From Paenibacillus sp. PL91 (GTDB lineage Bacteria; Bacillota; Bacilli; Paenibacillales; Paenibacillaceae), in assembly GCF_012935325.2 (NCBI RefSeq), contig NZ_JABBYG020000007.1:124001-188000 (forward strand): a stretch of DNA of 64,000 nt, written 5' to 3'. The notes beneath the pieces are model-generated. The model ran no database searches and was not told the origin of the DNA. It saw only the letters and a program-made list of their open reading frames with translations. This document shows positions 9,367-16,724 of the stretch, in pieces. The first letter of the stretch is position 1. Every line of letters starts with the position of its first letter. A program made the position numbers and the translations under genes.

Positions 9367-10614
9367 ATGATCAGAAAGTGGATAAACAGGGGTTTGGCAG
9401 TTATTTTATTGCTGCTCGTAATGGCGTTTATCGGAATCAAGGCTATACCGGCTGAGCAGCTTGATCAGCTATGGACCGAGCAGCAAGTTGAGTTTATCGA
9501 GAGGGGACTCGTAGGCACCATGATCGGCTTTGGGGCATTGCTGGCTGTATTCGTATTCGAGCTGCCTTCAGGTCAGAGACGCACAAGTAATCAAAGAGAT
9601 GCCTTGGTGCAAGCAGCTCATCCTAAACCAATGCCAAAAGTGGAGCTTGCCATAGCAACGTACAATACGCATACAGCCGTTCCTACTGATGGGGATGCAT
9701 CCTCTGCCATACAAAGATTTAATGATGAAGACGCAGTCTCTGCTGGACAAAGATCCGATGATGGAGACACAGTCTCTGTAGAACAATTATCCAATGATGG
9801 CCTCCCAGCCTCTGATGAACAAAACGCCAACACTGGAGCCGCAACCGCCGCAATCAAAATCATAACCGGCTATGCGCAGCATATCGGCGAGCGCGAGGAG
9901 CAGCAGGATTCATTTGGGTTAGCGGACTTGGCTAATTCGTTTGAAATAGAGAGCAAGGGTGTGTTTGCCGTGTTGGCTGACGGGATGGGCGGCTATGAGA
10001 TGGGCAAGGAGGCTGGCGAGCTGGCGGTGCAGACGATGCTAAGCGAGTTTGCAAGCATAGCGGAAGAGGAGGATTCCATTCCACGGGCATTGGAGCAGTC
10101 GCTGCATTTGGCGAACAAAGCGGTCTATGAGCTGGCGCTGGATCATGAGCTGGAATGGAGCGTAGGAACGACGCTTATTGCCGTCGTTATGCAGGAGGGG
10201 CAGCTGCACTGGATTTCCGCAGGCGATAGCCGCATTTATTTGTACCGAGGCGGCGTGCTTATACCTTTGACGCGGGACCATGTGTATGCGAATCGGCTGA
10301 ATGAGCTGGTTCTGGCAGGCAAGCTCACCCAAGAGGAAGCCGATTCGCATCCAGAGCGTCATTTATTGACGAGCTATCTCGGCATTCCACGCATAAGCGA
10401 GATCGATGCTAACCAATTGCCGCTGCAACTGACGGCAGGTGATTGGGTTTTACTCTGCAGTGATGGCCTTTATGATGATATAACGGTGCCTTTACTGGAG
10501 GAAGCGATGCGTCAATCCCCCCAAGATGCCGCAGCCTTTATTTTGGAGCATGTCCTCGCGCAGCAAAGGCCTTATCAGGATAATGCGACCATCGTGATAG
10601 CAGCCTGTACTTGA
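9367..10614 (+). CDS. PP2C-family serine/threonine phosphatase with membrane anchor
   Basis: Metal-dependent protein phosphatase (415 aa). The N-terminal half has two membrane segments, near residues 9-28 and 43-63, then a low-complexity linker that includes four 12-residue repeats. The catalytic PP2C domain follows: GEREEQQDS, the metal-binding ADGMGG, GTTLIAVV, SAGDSRIYLY, LTRDHVYA, CSDGLYDD and the final DNATIVI. All the metal-ligand Asp motifs are present, so it should be active. The start at 9367 follows GGCGGGGA; an upstream in-frame ATG at 9331 has no ribosome site. No PrkC-type kinase gene is adjacent, which differs from the usual prpC-prkC pairing. Confidence 0.88.
   Translation: MIRKWINRGLAVILLLLVMAFIGIKAIPAEQLDQLWTEQQVEFIERGLVGTMIGFGALLAVFVFELPSGQRRTSNQRDALVQAAHPKPMPKVELAIATYNTHTAVPTDGDASSAIQRFNDEDAVSAGQRSDDGDTVSVEQLSNDGLPASDEQNANTGAATAAIKIITGYAQHIGEREEQQDSFGLADLANSFEIESKGVFAVLADGMGGYEMGKEAGELAVQTMLSEFASIAEEEDSIPRALEQSLHLANKAVYELALDHELEWSVGTTLIAVVMQEGQLHWISAGDSRIYLYRGGVLIPLTRDHVYANRLNELVLAGKLTQEEADSHPERHLLTSYLGIPRISEIDANQLPLQLTAGDWVLLCSDGLYDDITVPLLEEAMRQSPQDAAAFILEHVLAQQRPYQDNATIVIAACT
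9697..9840 (+). repeat. Four tandem 36-base repeats inside the phosphatase linker
   Basis: Units begin at 9697, 9733, 9769 and 9805. Each encodes 12 residues of the pattern (A/T)VSAxQRSxDGD, rich in Asp, Ser and Gln. The units have diverged at the DNA level but keep length and frame, so they look like an expanded flexible linker between the membrane anchor and the catalytic domain. Confidence 0.85.
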
Positions 10615-10642
10615 CGATTGAGCATGTTAGATGGAACAGAAC

Positions 10643-10682
10643 AGCTTCAGCTATTGATCCAAAATGATCAATAGCTGAAGCT
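10643..10682. repeat. Perfect 17-bp inverted repeat after the phosphatase gene
   Basis: AGCTTCAGCTATTGATC at 10643-10659 pairs exactly with 10666-10682 around a six-base loop. No strong T run follows on either strand, so it is either a weak terminator or a 3'-end stabilising hairpin. Confidence 0.7.
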
Positions 10683-10819
10683 GGTTGTTATAAATGGGTT
10701 ATTAATTGTGGAATGCCATTCACATTCTTTCCCCAAGCGATAGCGTTAGCAATTTTTTTGGTTAGAACAGTCCAGATTGTGGGTACTATAGGGTAGAAAC
10801 GACTGAGGAGGTAATCGAA

Positions 10820-11215
10820 ATGGCAAACGGACATGATCGCGATAACCATACATCTAACAACCTAGTGACGGAGAAGGACATCGATCCTTCCTTTGGATTA
10901 TTTACAGAAGAGGTGCAGGGCGGCGTGGTCTCTGACGCATCGGAGCTGCTGCAGAAGCAGCATCCGCATGAGAACGCGCATGTGCATGAGTCGCATATTC
11001 CTGCTGCAATAGCATCTGGAGATGAGCTAAGCTATGATGAGGTCGATACAGCAGAGGAGATTTCGGAGGAGCTGGCTGCCGTGCCCGATGCGGATGCCGT
11101 TGCGAAGGGAAGCCCGATTGACCCTGCATCGCCAAGCGAGGAGTTTCACGGCACTGACTTATTGAACGGCGTCGGCAATCATCCGGAGGATGAGACGGAT
11201 GAGGAGGAGCTCTAA
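10820..11215 (+). CDS. Small acidic protein of unknown function
   Basis: 131 residues, strongly acidic (many Glu and Asp, ending DETDEEEL), with no cysteine, no membrane segment and no signal peptide. I do not recognise the family. GAGGAGG at 10805-10811 precedes the ATG, and a clear terminator follows, so it is very likely expressed as a single gene. A plausible promoter is TTAGAA at 10764-10769 with TACTAT near 10786. The composition suggests a disordered protein. Confidence 0.72.
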   Translation: MANGHDRDNHTSNNLVTEKDIDPSFGLFTEEVQGGVVSDASELLQKQHPHENAHVHESHIPAAIASGDELSYDEVDTAEEISEELAAVPDADAVAKGSPIDPASPSEEFHGTDLLNGVGNHPEDETDEEEL

Positions 11216-11235
11216 TAGGGCTAAGTAAATGTAGG

Positions 11236-11261
11236 AAGGGACGCAGCTGCGTCCCTTTTTT
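11236..11261 (+). terminator. Intrinsic terminator after the acidic protein gene
   Basis: AAGGGACGC and GCGTCCCTT form a stem around AGCT, followed by a run of six T. Confidence 0.9.
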
Positions 11262-11345
11262 ATGCATGGGATAACGTTGCAGAGCGGCGGCTTGTGGTAC
11301 AATTGAAGAACAAATGTTCTTTATGGGAGCGGGAATTGAAACGTT

Positions 11346-13649
11346 ATGCAAATCCATGATACGGTCACGATATCGGTGAGACACTTAGTCGAATATGTAT
11401 TTCTTAGCGGAAGCATCGACGTCAGGCTTAATGCGATCGATACGATGCATGAAGGCACGAAGGCGCATCAGAGAGTGCAGCGCACCTACGGCGAGCAAGA
11501 TCAGAAGGAGGTCTACGTCAAAGCGGACATCGCGGTAGATGATCTGTTATTTGTTGTGGATGGACGCTGTGACGGGCTGCTAGGAACGGAGCCGCTTCTT
11601 ACCGTTGACGAGATTAAATCGACCGGCGGCGATTTGGATCGAATAACCGAGGATGGTTATCCCGTTCACTGGGCGCAGGCTTTGTTCTATGCCTATATGT
11701 ACGCTAAGGAGCATGAGCAGGCGGCGATGCGCGTGCAGCTTACCTATGTCCAGACGGCGACAGAGGAGGAGCGGCGATTCGCGAGAGAGGTCAGCTTCGC
11801 GGAGCTGGAACAGTATGTGCATGAGGTTATTGCGCGTTATGCGCCTTATGCGCAGCTGCGCCGCAGGCATGAACAGGCTAGAAACGAAAGCATTCGCGAG
11901 CTGGCATTTCCGTTTGAAACCTATCGAGCCGGGCAGCGGAAGCTTGCAGGGGCAGTCTACAAATCAATCGAGGAGGGCGTTCGTTTATTTGCGAAAGCTC
12001 CCACCGGCATCGGCAAAACGATTTCGACGACCTATCCGACCCTCAAAGCGATGGGCGCGGGCATGCTGCAGCGCTTTTATTATTTGACGGCACGAACGAC
12101 GACGAGGGCGGCAGCCGAGGATGCTCTGCTGTTGATGCGCGACAAAGGGCTGCACCTGCATGCCGTCACGATAACGGCGAAAGATAAAATTTGCTTTCAA
12201 GAGGAAGTACGCTGCGAGAAGGACCATTGTCCATATGCGGACGGCTATTATGATCGTATCAATGGAGCGGTGCTTGATATTTTGGAAAATGAGACGGTCA
12301 TGACCCGATCGGTGATCGAGGCCTATGCGCATAAGCATCGCGTATGTCCGTTCGAATATTCGCTTGATTTGGCTTACGCGGCAGATGCGGTCGTGTGCGA
12401 TTACAATTATATTTTTGACCCGCGCATTTCGTTTAAGCGACAGTATGCAGAGATGAAGAAGCGGACGGCGCTCCTTGTGGATGAGGCGCATAACCTTGTC
12501 GACCGGGCGCGGGAGATGTTCTCCGCGGAACTGACGAAGGCTCCTTTCCTTGCCCTGCAGCGCGAGCTGAAGGGCGTGCATAACGAGGGCTATCGCACGG
12601 CAAAGGCGATCAACGATTATTTTATCGCGCTGCGCAAAAGCAGCGACGGCGTTCCGCATTTGGTAGAGCGCCAGCTGCCGGAGGAGCTGGTTGCGCTGGC
12701 GGATGCCTTCGCTTCGGCTGCGGAGCAAGCGCTGGCCGCTGGCATTTCCGGAAGCGGAACGCTTTTGGATGCTTATTTTAACGCGCAAAACTTTATCCGA
12801 ACGGCGAAGCTGTTTGATGAGCGCTATGTCGTCTATATAGAGCTATCGAAAAACGAGGTACGGCTGAAGCTGTTTTGCCTAGATCCTTCGCAATTGCTGC
12901 AGCAGATGGGCAAAGGCTACCGCTCGCATATTTATTTCTCTGCGACGCTCTCGCCAGTCTCGTATTATATGGACATGCTGGGAGCGGGAGAGGACGATTA
13001 TACGCTCGCGGTGCCGTCTCCTTTTGCGAGGGAGCAGCTTGATGTCATCATTAATCCTCTTTCTACCAGATATCATGACCGGGATGAATCGAAGCTGCCA
13101 ATCGCGAAGCTGATTATAAAGCTGATGGGCGAACGGCCGGGAAATTATTTCGTGTTTTTCCCTTCCTACGCCTATATGAACGCGGTTTATGAGACGTATA
13201 TGGAGCTGAAGGAGTGGTCGACTCCTGCCGGCGACGACTCGGATGCAGAGGTGCTGCTGCAAAGACCCGATATGTCGGAGGAAGAGCGCGACCGCTTCTT
13301 GGACACCTTTCAGGCTGGGAGCGGGAGGTCTTTGATTGGCTTTGCGGTGATGGGCGGCGTGTTCTCGGAGGGCGTTGATTTGGCTGGAGACCGATTAATC
13401 TGCGTTATCGTCGTTGGCGTTGGGCTGCCGCAGCTGGGCGTAGAGCGGAATATGCTGAAGGAGTATTTTAACGAGCAGGGCAAGAGCGGCTATGATTATG
13501 CTTACGTCTTCCCGGGGATGAACAAGGTGCTGCAGGCTGGAGGGCGTCTCATTCGCTCGGAAACCGATCGCGGAACGCTCGTGCTCATAGACGATCGGTA
13601 TTTGCAATCGCATTACCAGCGGCTGCTGCCGGAGGAATGGAAGGGGTAA
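11346..13649 (+). CDS. XPD/DinG-type iron-sulfur DNA helicase fused to PD-(D/E)XK nuclease
   Basis: Predicted DNA repair enzyme of 767 aa. Residues about 1-170 are a Cas4/RecB-like nuclease domain: Asp76 in GRCDGLL, Glu89-x-Lys91 in VDEIKS, and a Q111-x4-Y motif. The helicase starts near 185, with Walker A APTGIGKT at 218-225. Four cysteines (283, 290, 295, 334) are spaced as in the XPD/DinG [4Fe-4S] cluster. The DEAH box lies at 379-382 and helicase C-terminal motifs follow (YFSATLSP, GGVFSEGVDLAGD, QAGGRLIRSE). XPD-type enzymes unwind DNA 5' to 3'; the nuclease suggests flap or end trimming coupled to unwinding. It sits alone between a terminator and a convergent gene. Confidence 0.9.
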   Translation: MQIHDTVTISVRHLVEYVFLSGSIDVRLNAIDTMHEGTKAHQRVQRTYGEQDQKEVYVKADIAVDDLLFVVDGRCDGLLGTEPLLTVDEIKSTGGDLDRITEDGYPVHWAQALFYAYMYAKEHEQAAMRVQLTYVQTATEEERRFAREVSFAELEQYVHEVIARYAPYAQLRRRHEQARNESIRELAFPFETYRAGQRKLAGAVYKSIEEGVRLFAKAPTGIGKTISTTYPTLKAMGAGMLQRFYYLTARTTTRAAAEDALLLMRDKGLHLHAVTITAKDKICFQEEVRCEKDHCPYADGYYDRINGAVLDILENETVMTRSVIEAYAHKHRVCPFEYSLDLAYAADAVVCDYNYIFDPRISFKRQYAEMKKRTALLVDEAHNLVDRAREMFSAELTKAPFLALQRELKGVHNEGYRTAKAINDYFIALRKSSDGVPHLVERQLPEELVALADAFASAAEQALAAGISGSGTLLDAYFNAQNFIRTAKLFDERYVVYIELSKNEVRLKLFCLDPSQLLQQMGKGYRSHIYFSATLSPVSYYMDMLGAGEDDYTLAVPSPFAREQLDVIINPLSTRYHDRDESKLPIAKLIIKLMGERPGNYFVFFPSYAYMNAVYETYMELKEWSTPAGDDSDAEVLLQRPDMSEEERDRFLDTFQAGSGRSLIGFAVMGGVFSEGVDLAGDRLICVIVVGVGLPQLGVERNMLKEYFNEQGKSGYDYAYVFPGMNKVLQAGGRLIRSETDRGTLVLIDDRYLQSHYQRLLPEEWKG

Positions 13650-13659
13650 TACGGCTCGG

Positions 13660-14142
13660 TTACATCGCGGTGTCGGATTTTGCTTTGGCCGATCTTTTGA
13701 TAAATAGCGGCGCTTCTCCGAATTTCTTCTCAACGTAAGCGGAAACGGATAGCGTAATCATCAATCCGATCATTGCCCCGCAGACGGACAAAGGAATGAC
13801 CCACAATATCGAGGATTGGGCAAAAAAGGGAATAAGCGAAACGGCTAATATCGGCGGCGAATTCCATTTGAACTTATTGATCAAGTAAATGACGATCAGC
13901 AGTGTCAGAAACAGGGACAAGGCGCCAGCATTCCAATAGACAAATAATGAGCCGATAATGGAGGCTATGACAGCTCCGAAGGAGATTTTGCGAACCTCCG
14001 CTTTCTCGAAAGGGCGCGAGATGAAGAGCAGGCTGAACGATCCCAATGTAGGGAAGAACAAGGCATGCATATTCGGAATATGCAGGGAAATCCAATAGAT
14101 CAAGATAATATACAAGCAGATTGCATAGGTTCTTATACGCAT
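13660..14142 (-). CDS. HPP-family-like membrane protein
   Basis: Small polytopic membrane protein (160 aa, about five hydrophobic helices). It resembles the HPP family (PF04982): FFPTLGSFSLLFISRPF, then a conserved GAVIASIIGSL helix, and NSPPILAVSLIPFF where most members have HPP. Members of this family have been linked to nitrite transport in plastids and cyanobacteria; bacterial roles are mostly unknown. I start at the ATG at 14142, after AGAAGGCG; upstream in-frame ATGs lack ribosome sites and the extension is not hydrophobic. The 3' end is 10 bases from the convergent helicase gene, with no clear terminator between them. Confidence 0.65.
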   Translation of the reverse strand: MRIRTYAICLYIILIYWISLHIPNMHALFFPTLGSFSLLFISRPFEKAEVRKISFGAVIASIIGSLFVYWNAGALSLFLTLLIVIYLINKFKWNSPPILAVSLIPFFAQSSILWVIPLSVCGAMIGLMITLSVSAYVEKKFGEAPLFIKRSAKAKSDTAM

Positions 14143-14292
14143 ATTAATGGAACGCCTTCTTTCAAAAGTTAAATGAACCGGTAAGTGGGTTAGGATGATC
14201 ATGTAACATTTTACTCCTCGTTTTCTTGTACCGTCAATCACCTATATATGACATGCTGCGACAGGATGTATGCCGGCTTGCCGCGCCAAAAT

Positions 14293-14324
14293 AAAAAAAG
14301 CCCAACCGAAAAACCGGATGGGCT
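14293..14324 (-). terminator. Leftward intrinsic terminator upstream of the crp-like start
   Basis: The stem pairs AGCCCA (14299-14304) with TGGGCT (14319-14324), extended by CCG/CGG. On the minus strand it is followed by seven T (complement of A at 14293-14299). The only leftward gene that can feed it is hmp, on the far side of the convergent regulator gene. Confidence 0.8.
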
Positions 14325-14344
14325 CGCTAAAAAAGGGGAATACG

Positions 14345-14851
14345 ATGCTGCTGCATAAAGGAGAAACGTTGTTCCATCAAGGGGAGAGCGGCTCGCTCTT
14401 TCACCTGAGGAGCGGACTGCTGAAGATCGTACGCGTACATGAGGACGGCAATCCGATCCTTGTAAATATTATCGTTCCAGATGAAATCATCCCGCATCAT
14501 TCGTTGATCAGCCCGATGCCCTATCACGGAACGGCAATAGCACTCGTCACAAGCGAGGTCGATACGGTAGCGCCCCAGCAATGGTACGAGGAGCTCAAGC
14601 AAAGCGCTGAGAAAAGCCGCGATGTCGCGCTGCTCCTCCAAAGCAAGCTGAGAATGATGCAGCAGCGAATCGACCAGCTGACGCAGGTTACGCCTGCTGA
14701 TAAACTGAGCAAGCTGCAGCAATGGTTCGCGGCTTACATTGGGCCTGCCGTAATTACAGATGTGCTCACACAGGATGAGATTGGACAGCTCATCGGCCTC
14801 CGCCGCGAAACGGTTAATCGGCTGCTGCGCGCACAGTCAAAGCAAGGATAG
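14345..14851 (+). CDS. Short Crp/Fnr-family regulator
   Basis: DNA-binding regulator of 168 aa, shorter than typical Crp/Fnr proteins (about 220-230) because the cyclic-nucleotide-like barrel lacks its first strands. The barrel (LLHKGETLFHQGESGSLFHL) is followed by a dimerisation helix and a winged HTH, LTQDEIGQLIGLRRETVNRL. The recognition helix RRETVNRLL keeps the Arg-Glu-x3-Arg arrangement by which E. coli CRP reads TGTGA. There is no cysteine, so no iron-sulfur cluster of the FNR type. The ATG at 14345 follows GGGG at 14334-14337; longer starts would run through the hairpin. It is convergent with hmp and is the likely regulator of the box at 16159-16174. Confidence 0.87.
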   Translation: MLLHKGETLFHQGESGSLFHLRSGLLKIVRVHEDGNPILVNIIVPDEIIPHHSLISPMPYHGTAIALVTSEVDTVAPQQWYEELKQSAEKSRDVALLLQSKLRMMQQRIDQLTQVTPADKLSKLQQWFAAYIGPAVITDVLTQDEIGQLIGLRRETVNRLLRAQSKQG

Positions 14852-14861
14852 CCTAAGCCTT

Positions 14862-16097
14862 CTAGGCTGTTGCCGCACCTTGCTCCAGACTAGCTGCAGG
14901 GCCAAAAAATTCGTAATGAACATCCGATTCCGGGATGCCCCACTGGCGAAGTGAATGATTGATCGCCGCCATGAACGGTGTCGGACCACAGAAATAAAAG
15001 GCAGCATTCTTCTCCGAAATGACCGATTGCAGCCAAGGCAAATCGATATAGCCCTCCTTATGGAAATGCTGCTGAATGTAGTCGTTTTGGGTCGGTTTTC
15101 CGTAGCAATAGTAGACAGAAAGCTGTTTATGCTTGCTTGCAAGCTGGTTCAATTGCTGTCTCATGGCATGGACATCCCCGTTCTGGACGGCATGAATGAA
15201 CGTGACCGGTCGCTCAGGATAGCGCTCAACGAGCGTATTCACCATGCTGAGCATAGGCGTCAAGCCGACGCCCCCGCTAAGCAGCACCACCGGTCGTTCG
15301 TCTGCCGTATTCAGCGTAAAATCACCAGCCGGGGCCGACAGCCATAATGTCGAGCCTTCGTTTATATGGTTATGCAAATAGGTGGACACTTGGCCAGCGC
15401 TTCGATCTGATGCAGCATCCTCGCGTTTCACCGAAATCCGGTAATAGGACCTTCCAGAAGCATCGGATAAGCTATACTGACGGATTTGCGTATGCTCCGC
15501 GCCTTCTTGATCGACCTTGATACTCACGTACTGGCCCGGCTCAAAGCCTGCAAGTGCACCGCCATCCTCTGGCACCAAATAGAAAGAAGAAATGACATCG
15601 CTCTCCTTTTCCTTCCGTTCCACACGAAACGCGCGAAAGCCCTCCCATCCGCCTGCTTGCGTGTGCGCCTCCGCATACATCTCTGTCTCGATGCTGATAA
15701 AAGCGTCCGCAATGATACCGTATGCCTCTGCCCATGCATTTAAAATGTCTTCGGTAGCTGCTTCGCCCAGCACTTCCTTGATGGCCATCAGCAAATACTT
15801 GCCGACAATGGGGTAATGCTCGGGCTTTACGCCTAGACTGCGATGCTTATGCCCGATTTGCTTCACGACGGGAATAATAGCCGCTAGGTTGTCGATATGG
15901 AGCGCTGCCGCATATACAGCGTTGGCAAGCGCGGTCTGTTGTCTGCCCTGCTTCTGGTTAGCGTGATTGAATAGGTTCAGCAGCTCGGGATGATTGGTGA
16001 ACAGCAGCTGGTAAAAGCGTTTTGTAATCGTTACGCCGTGAACTTCTAGCATGGGCACCGTTGATTTAATGATTTGAACCGATTGCGCGCTTAACAT
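14862..16097 (-). CDS. hmp: Flavohemoprotein (nitric oxide dioxygenase)
   Basis: Converts NO to nitrate using O2 and NAD(P)H (411 aa, cytoplasmic). The globin domain (1-140) has Tyr29, Gln53 and proximal His85, at the same numbers as E. coli Hmp. The FAD domain carries RQYSLSD (about 205) and the NAD domain carries LLSGGVGLTPMLS and FYFCGPTPFM; the C terminus is YEFFGPAASL. GGAGGGG precedes the ATG. Its 3' end is 10 bases from the convergent Crp/Fnr gene with no proper terminator between, so its transcript should run antisense through that gene. A perfect CRP/FNR-type site sits about 62-77 bases upstream of the start codon. Confidence 0.97.
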   Translation of the reverse strand: MLSAQSVQIIKSTVPMLEVHGVTITKRFYQLLFTNHPELLNLFNHANQKQGRQQTALANAVYAAALHIDNLAAIIPVVKQIGHKHRSLGVKPEHYPIVGKYLLMAIKEVLGEAATEDILNAWAEAYGIIADAFISIETEMYAEAHTQAGGWEGFRAFRVERKEKESDVISSFYLVPEDGGALAGFEPGQYVSIKVDQEGAEHTQIRQYSLSDASGRSYYRISVKREDAASDRSAGQVSTYLHNHINEGSTLWLSAPAGDFTLNTADERPVVLLSGGVGLTPMLSMVNTLVERYPERPVTFIHAVQNGDVHAMRQQLNQLASKHKQLSVYYCYGKPTQNDYIQQHFHKEGYIDLPWLQSVISEKNAAFYFCGPTPFMAAINHSLRQWGIPESDVHYEFFGPAASLEQGAATA

Positions 16098-16158
16098 GTT
16101 TAACCCCTCCAGCGTCTATTTGAATAAACCAAGTATAGTCGCAGCGATCGCCTTGCCT

Positions 16159-16174
16159 TGTGATCAAGATCACA
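16159..16174. promoter_or_regulatory. Crp/Fnr-type operator upstream of hmp
   Basis: TGTGATCAAGATCACA is a perfect TGTGA-N6-TCACA site with 7-base arms, the consensus for E. coli CRP and B. subtilis Fnr. A further TGTGA half-site lies near 16191. It lies between hmp and the divergent bmr leader promoter and so could influence either. Confidence 0.82.
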
Positions 16175-16270
16175 GCAATCCGCAACAATTTGTGACAGCA
16201 GAATGGCTTTTGTAAGAGGCCGTATGAAGCAACTTATAAATCGGAGTTGGAAAAAAAGCACATTTCAGTA

Positions 16271-16299
16271 TTGACAGTATTTTGAACCGATGGTAAAGT
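16271..16299 (+). promoter_or_regulatory. Sigma-A promoter of the bmr leader
   Basis: TTGACA at 16271-16276, a 17-base spacer and TAAAGT at 16294-16299. It predicts a transcript starting near 16306, 30 bases before the leader start codon. Confidence 0.72.
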
Positions 16300-16335
16300 G
16301 ACTAATATATTTTATCGAGAGGAGGATTGCGTTCC

Positions 16336-16428
16336 ATGAACATTCACATTCATTTTCACCTAACTGCAGCAATGAACAATCGTTTGAACATGAATAACGT
16401 AATCCATCCGCGCGTCGTTTCTCTTTGA
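16336..16428 (+). CDS. 30-residue leader peptide upstream of bmrCD
   Basis: Small gene with an excellent ribosome site (GAGGAGG at 16318-16324) and ATG at 16336. The peptide begins MNIHIHFHLTAAMNN and ends NVIHPRVVSL, with four histidines among its first eleven residues. It sits between a sigma-A promoter and an intrinsic terminator 23 bases after the stop, upstream of the exporter genes. In B. subtilis the leader bmrB has this place and makes bmrCD inducible by ribosome-stalling antibiotics. Bases 16398-16413, inside the 3' part of this gene, can pair with the 5' arm of the terminator, which fits that mechanism. I infer a cis-acting role rather than a function for the peptide. Confidence 0.8.
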   Translation: MNIHIHFHLTAAMNNRLNMNNVIHPRVVSL

Positions 16429-16450
16429 TTAAGGATATTCCGATCATTAG

Positions 16451-16490
16451 AGGCGCATGGTTACGTCACCGTAATCATGCGCCTTTTTTA
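16451..16490 (+). terminator. Attenuator terminator of the bmr leader
   Basis: AGGCGCATG (16451-16459) pairs with CATGCGCCT (16476-16484), extended inward by GTTACG/CGTAAT, followed by six T. Its 5' arm can instead pair with bases 16398-16413 of the leader gene (about 13 bp with two small bulges), giving an antiterminator. Confidence 0.88.
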
Positions 16491-16535
16491 TGTGTGCGGG
16501 ACCCGGCCGTTTTCTAAGCCGCGTTCTGCAAGATG

Positions 16536-16573
16536 AAGAAGCGTGCCGTTACGGCGACACGCTTCTTTTTTTT
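16536..16573 (+). terminator. Second terminator hairpin before bmrC
   Basis: AAGAAGCGTG (16536-16545) pairs with CACGCTTCTT (16558-16567) around an inner CCGT/ACGG stem, followed by a run of T. It is a second barrier to transcription into bmrC. Confidence 0.85.
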
Positions 16574-16724
16574 GCAATAGAGGTGGTGATAAGCACTTGT
16601 CCCTCTATTTCAACGCAAAGCTCGTCTTAGGCCGTTTAAGGCAACAGAGACAACGCGCTTGCTTCGGAAATAAGTTAAAGGTAAACGATGTATGGATGGA
16701 TAGCGGAAGGTGTGGTAGAGAAGC

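Noticed and set aside
16533-16580. A possible second leader peptide (MKKRAVTATRFFFLQ) inside the second bmr terminator
   Set aside because: No Shine-Dalgarno site, and the codons simply follow the hairpin and T run.
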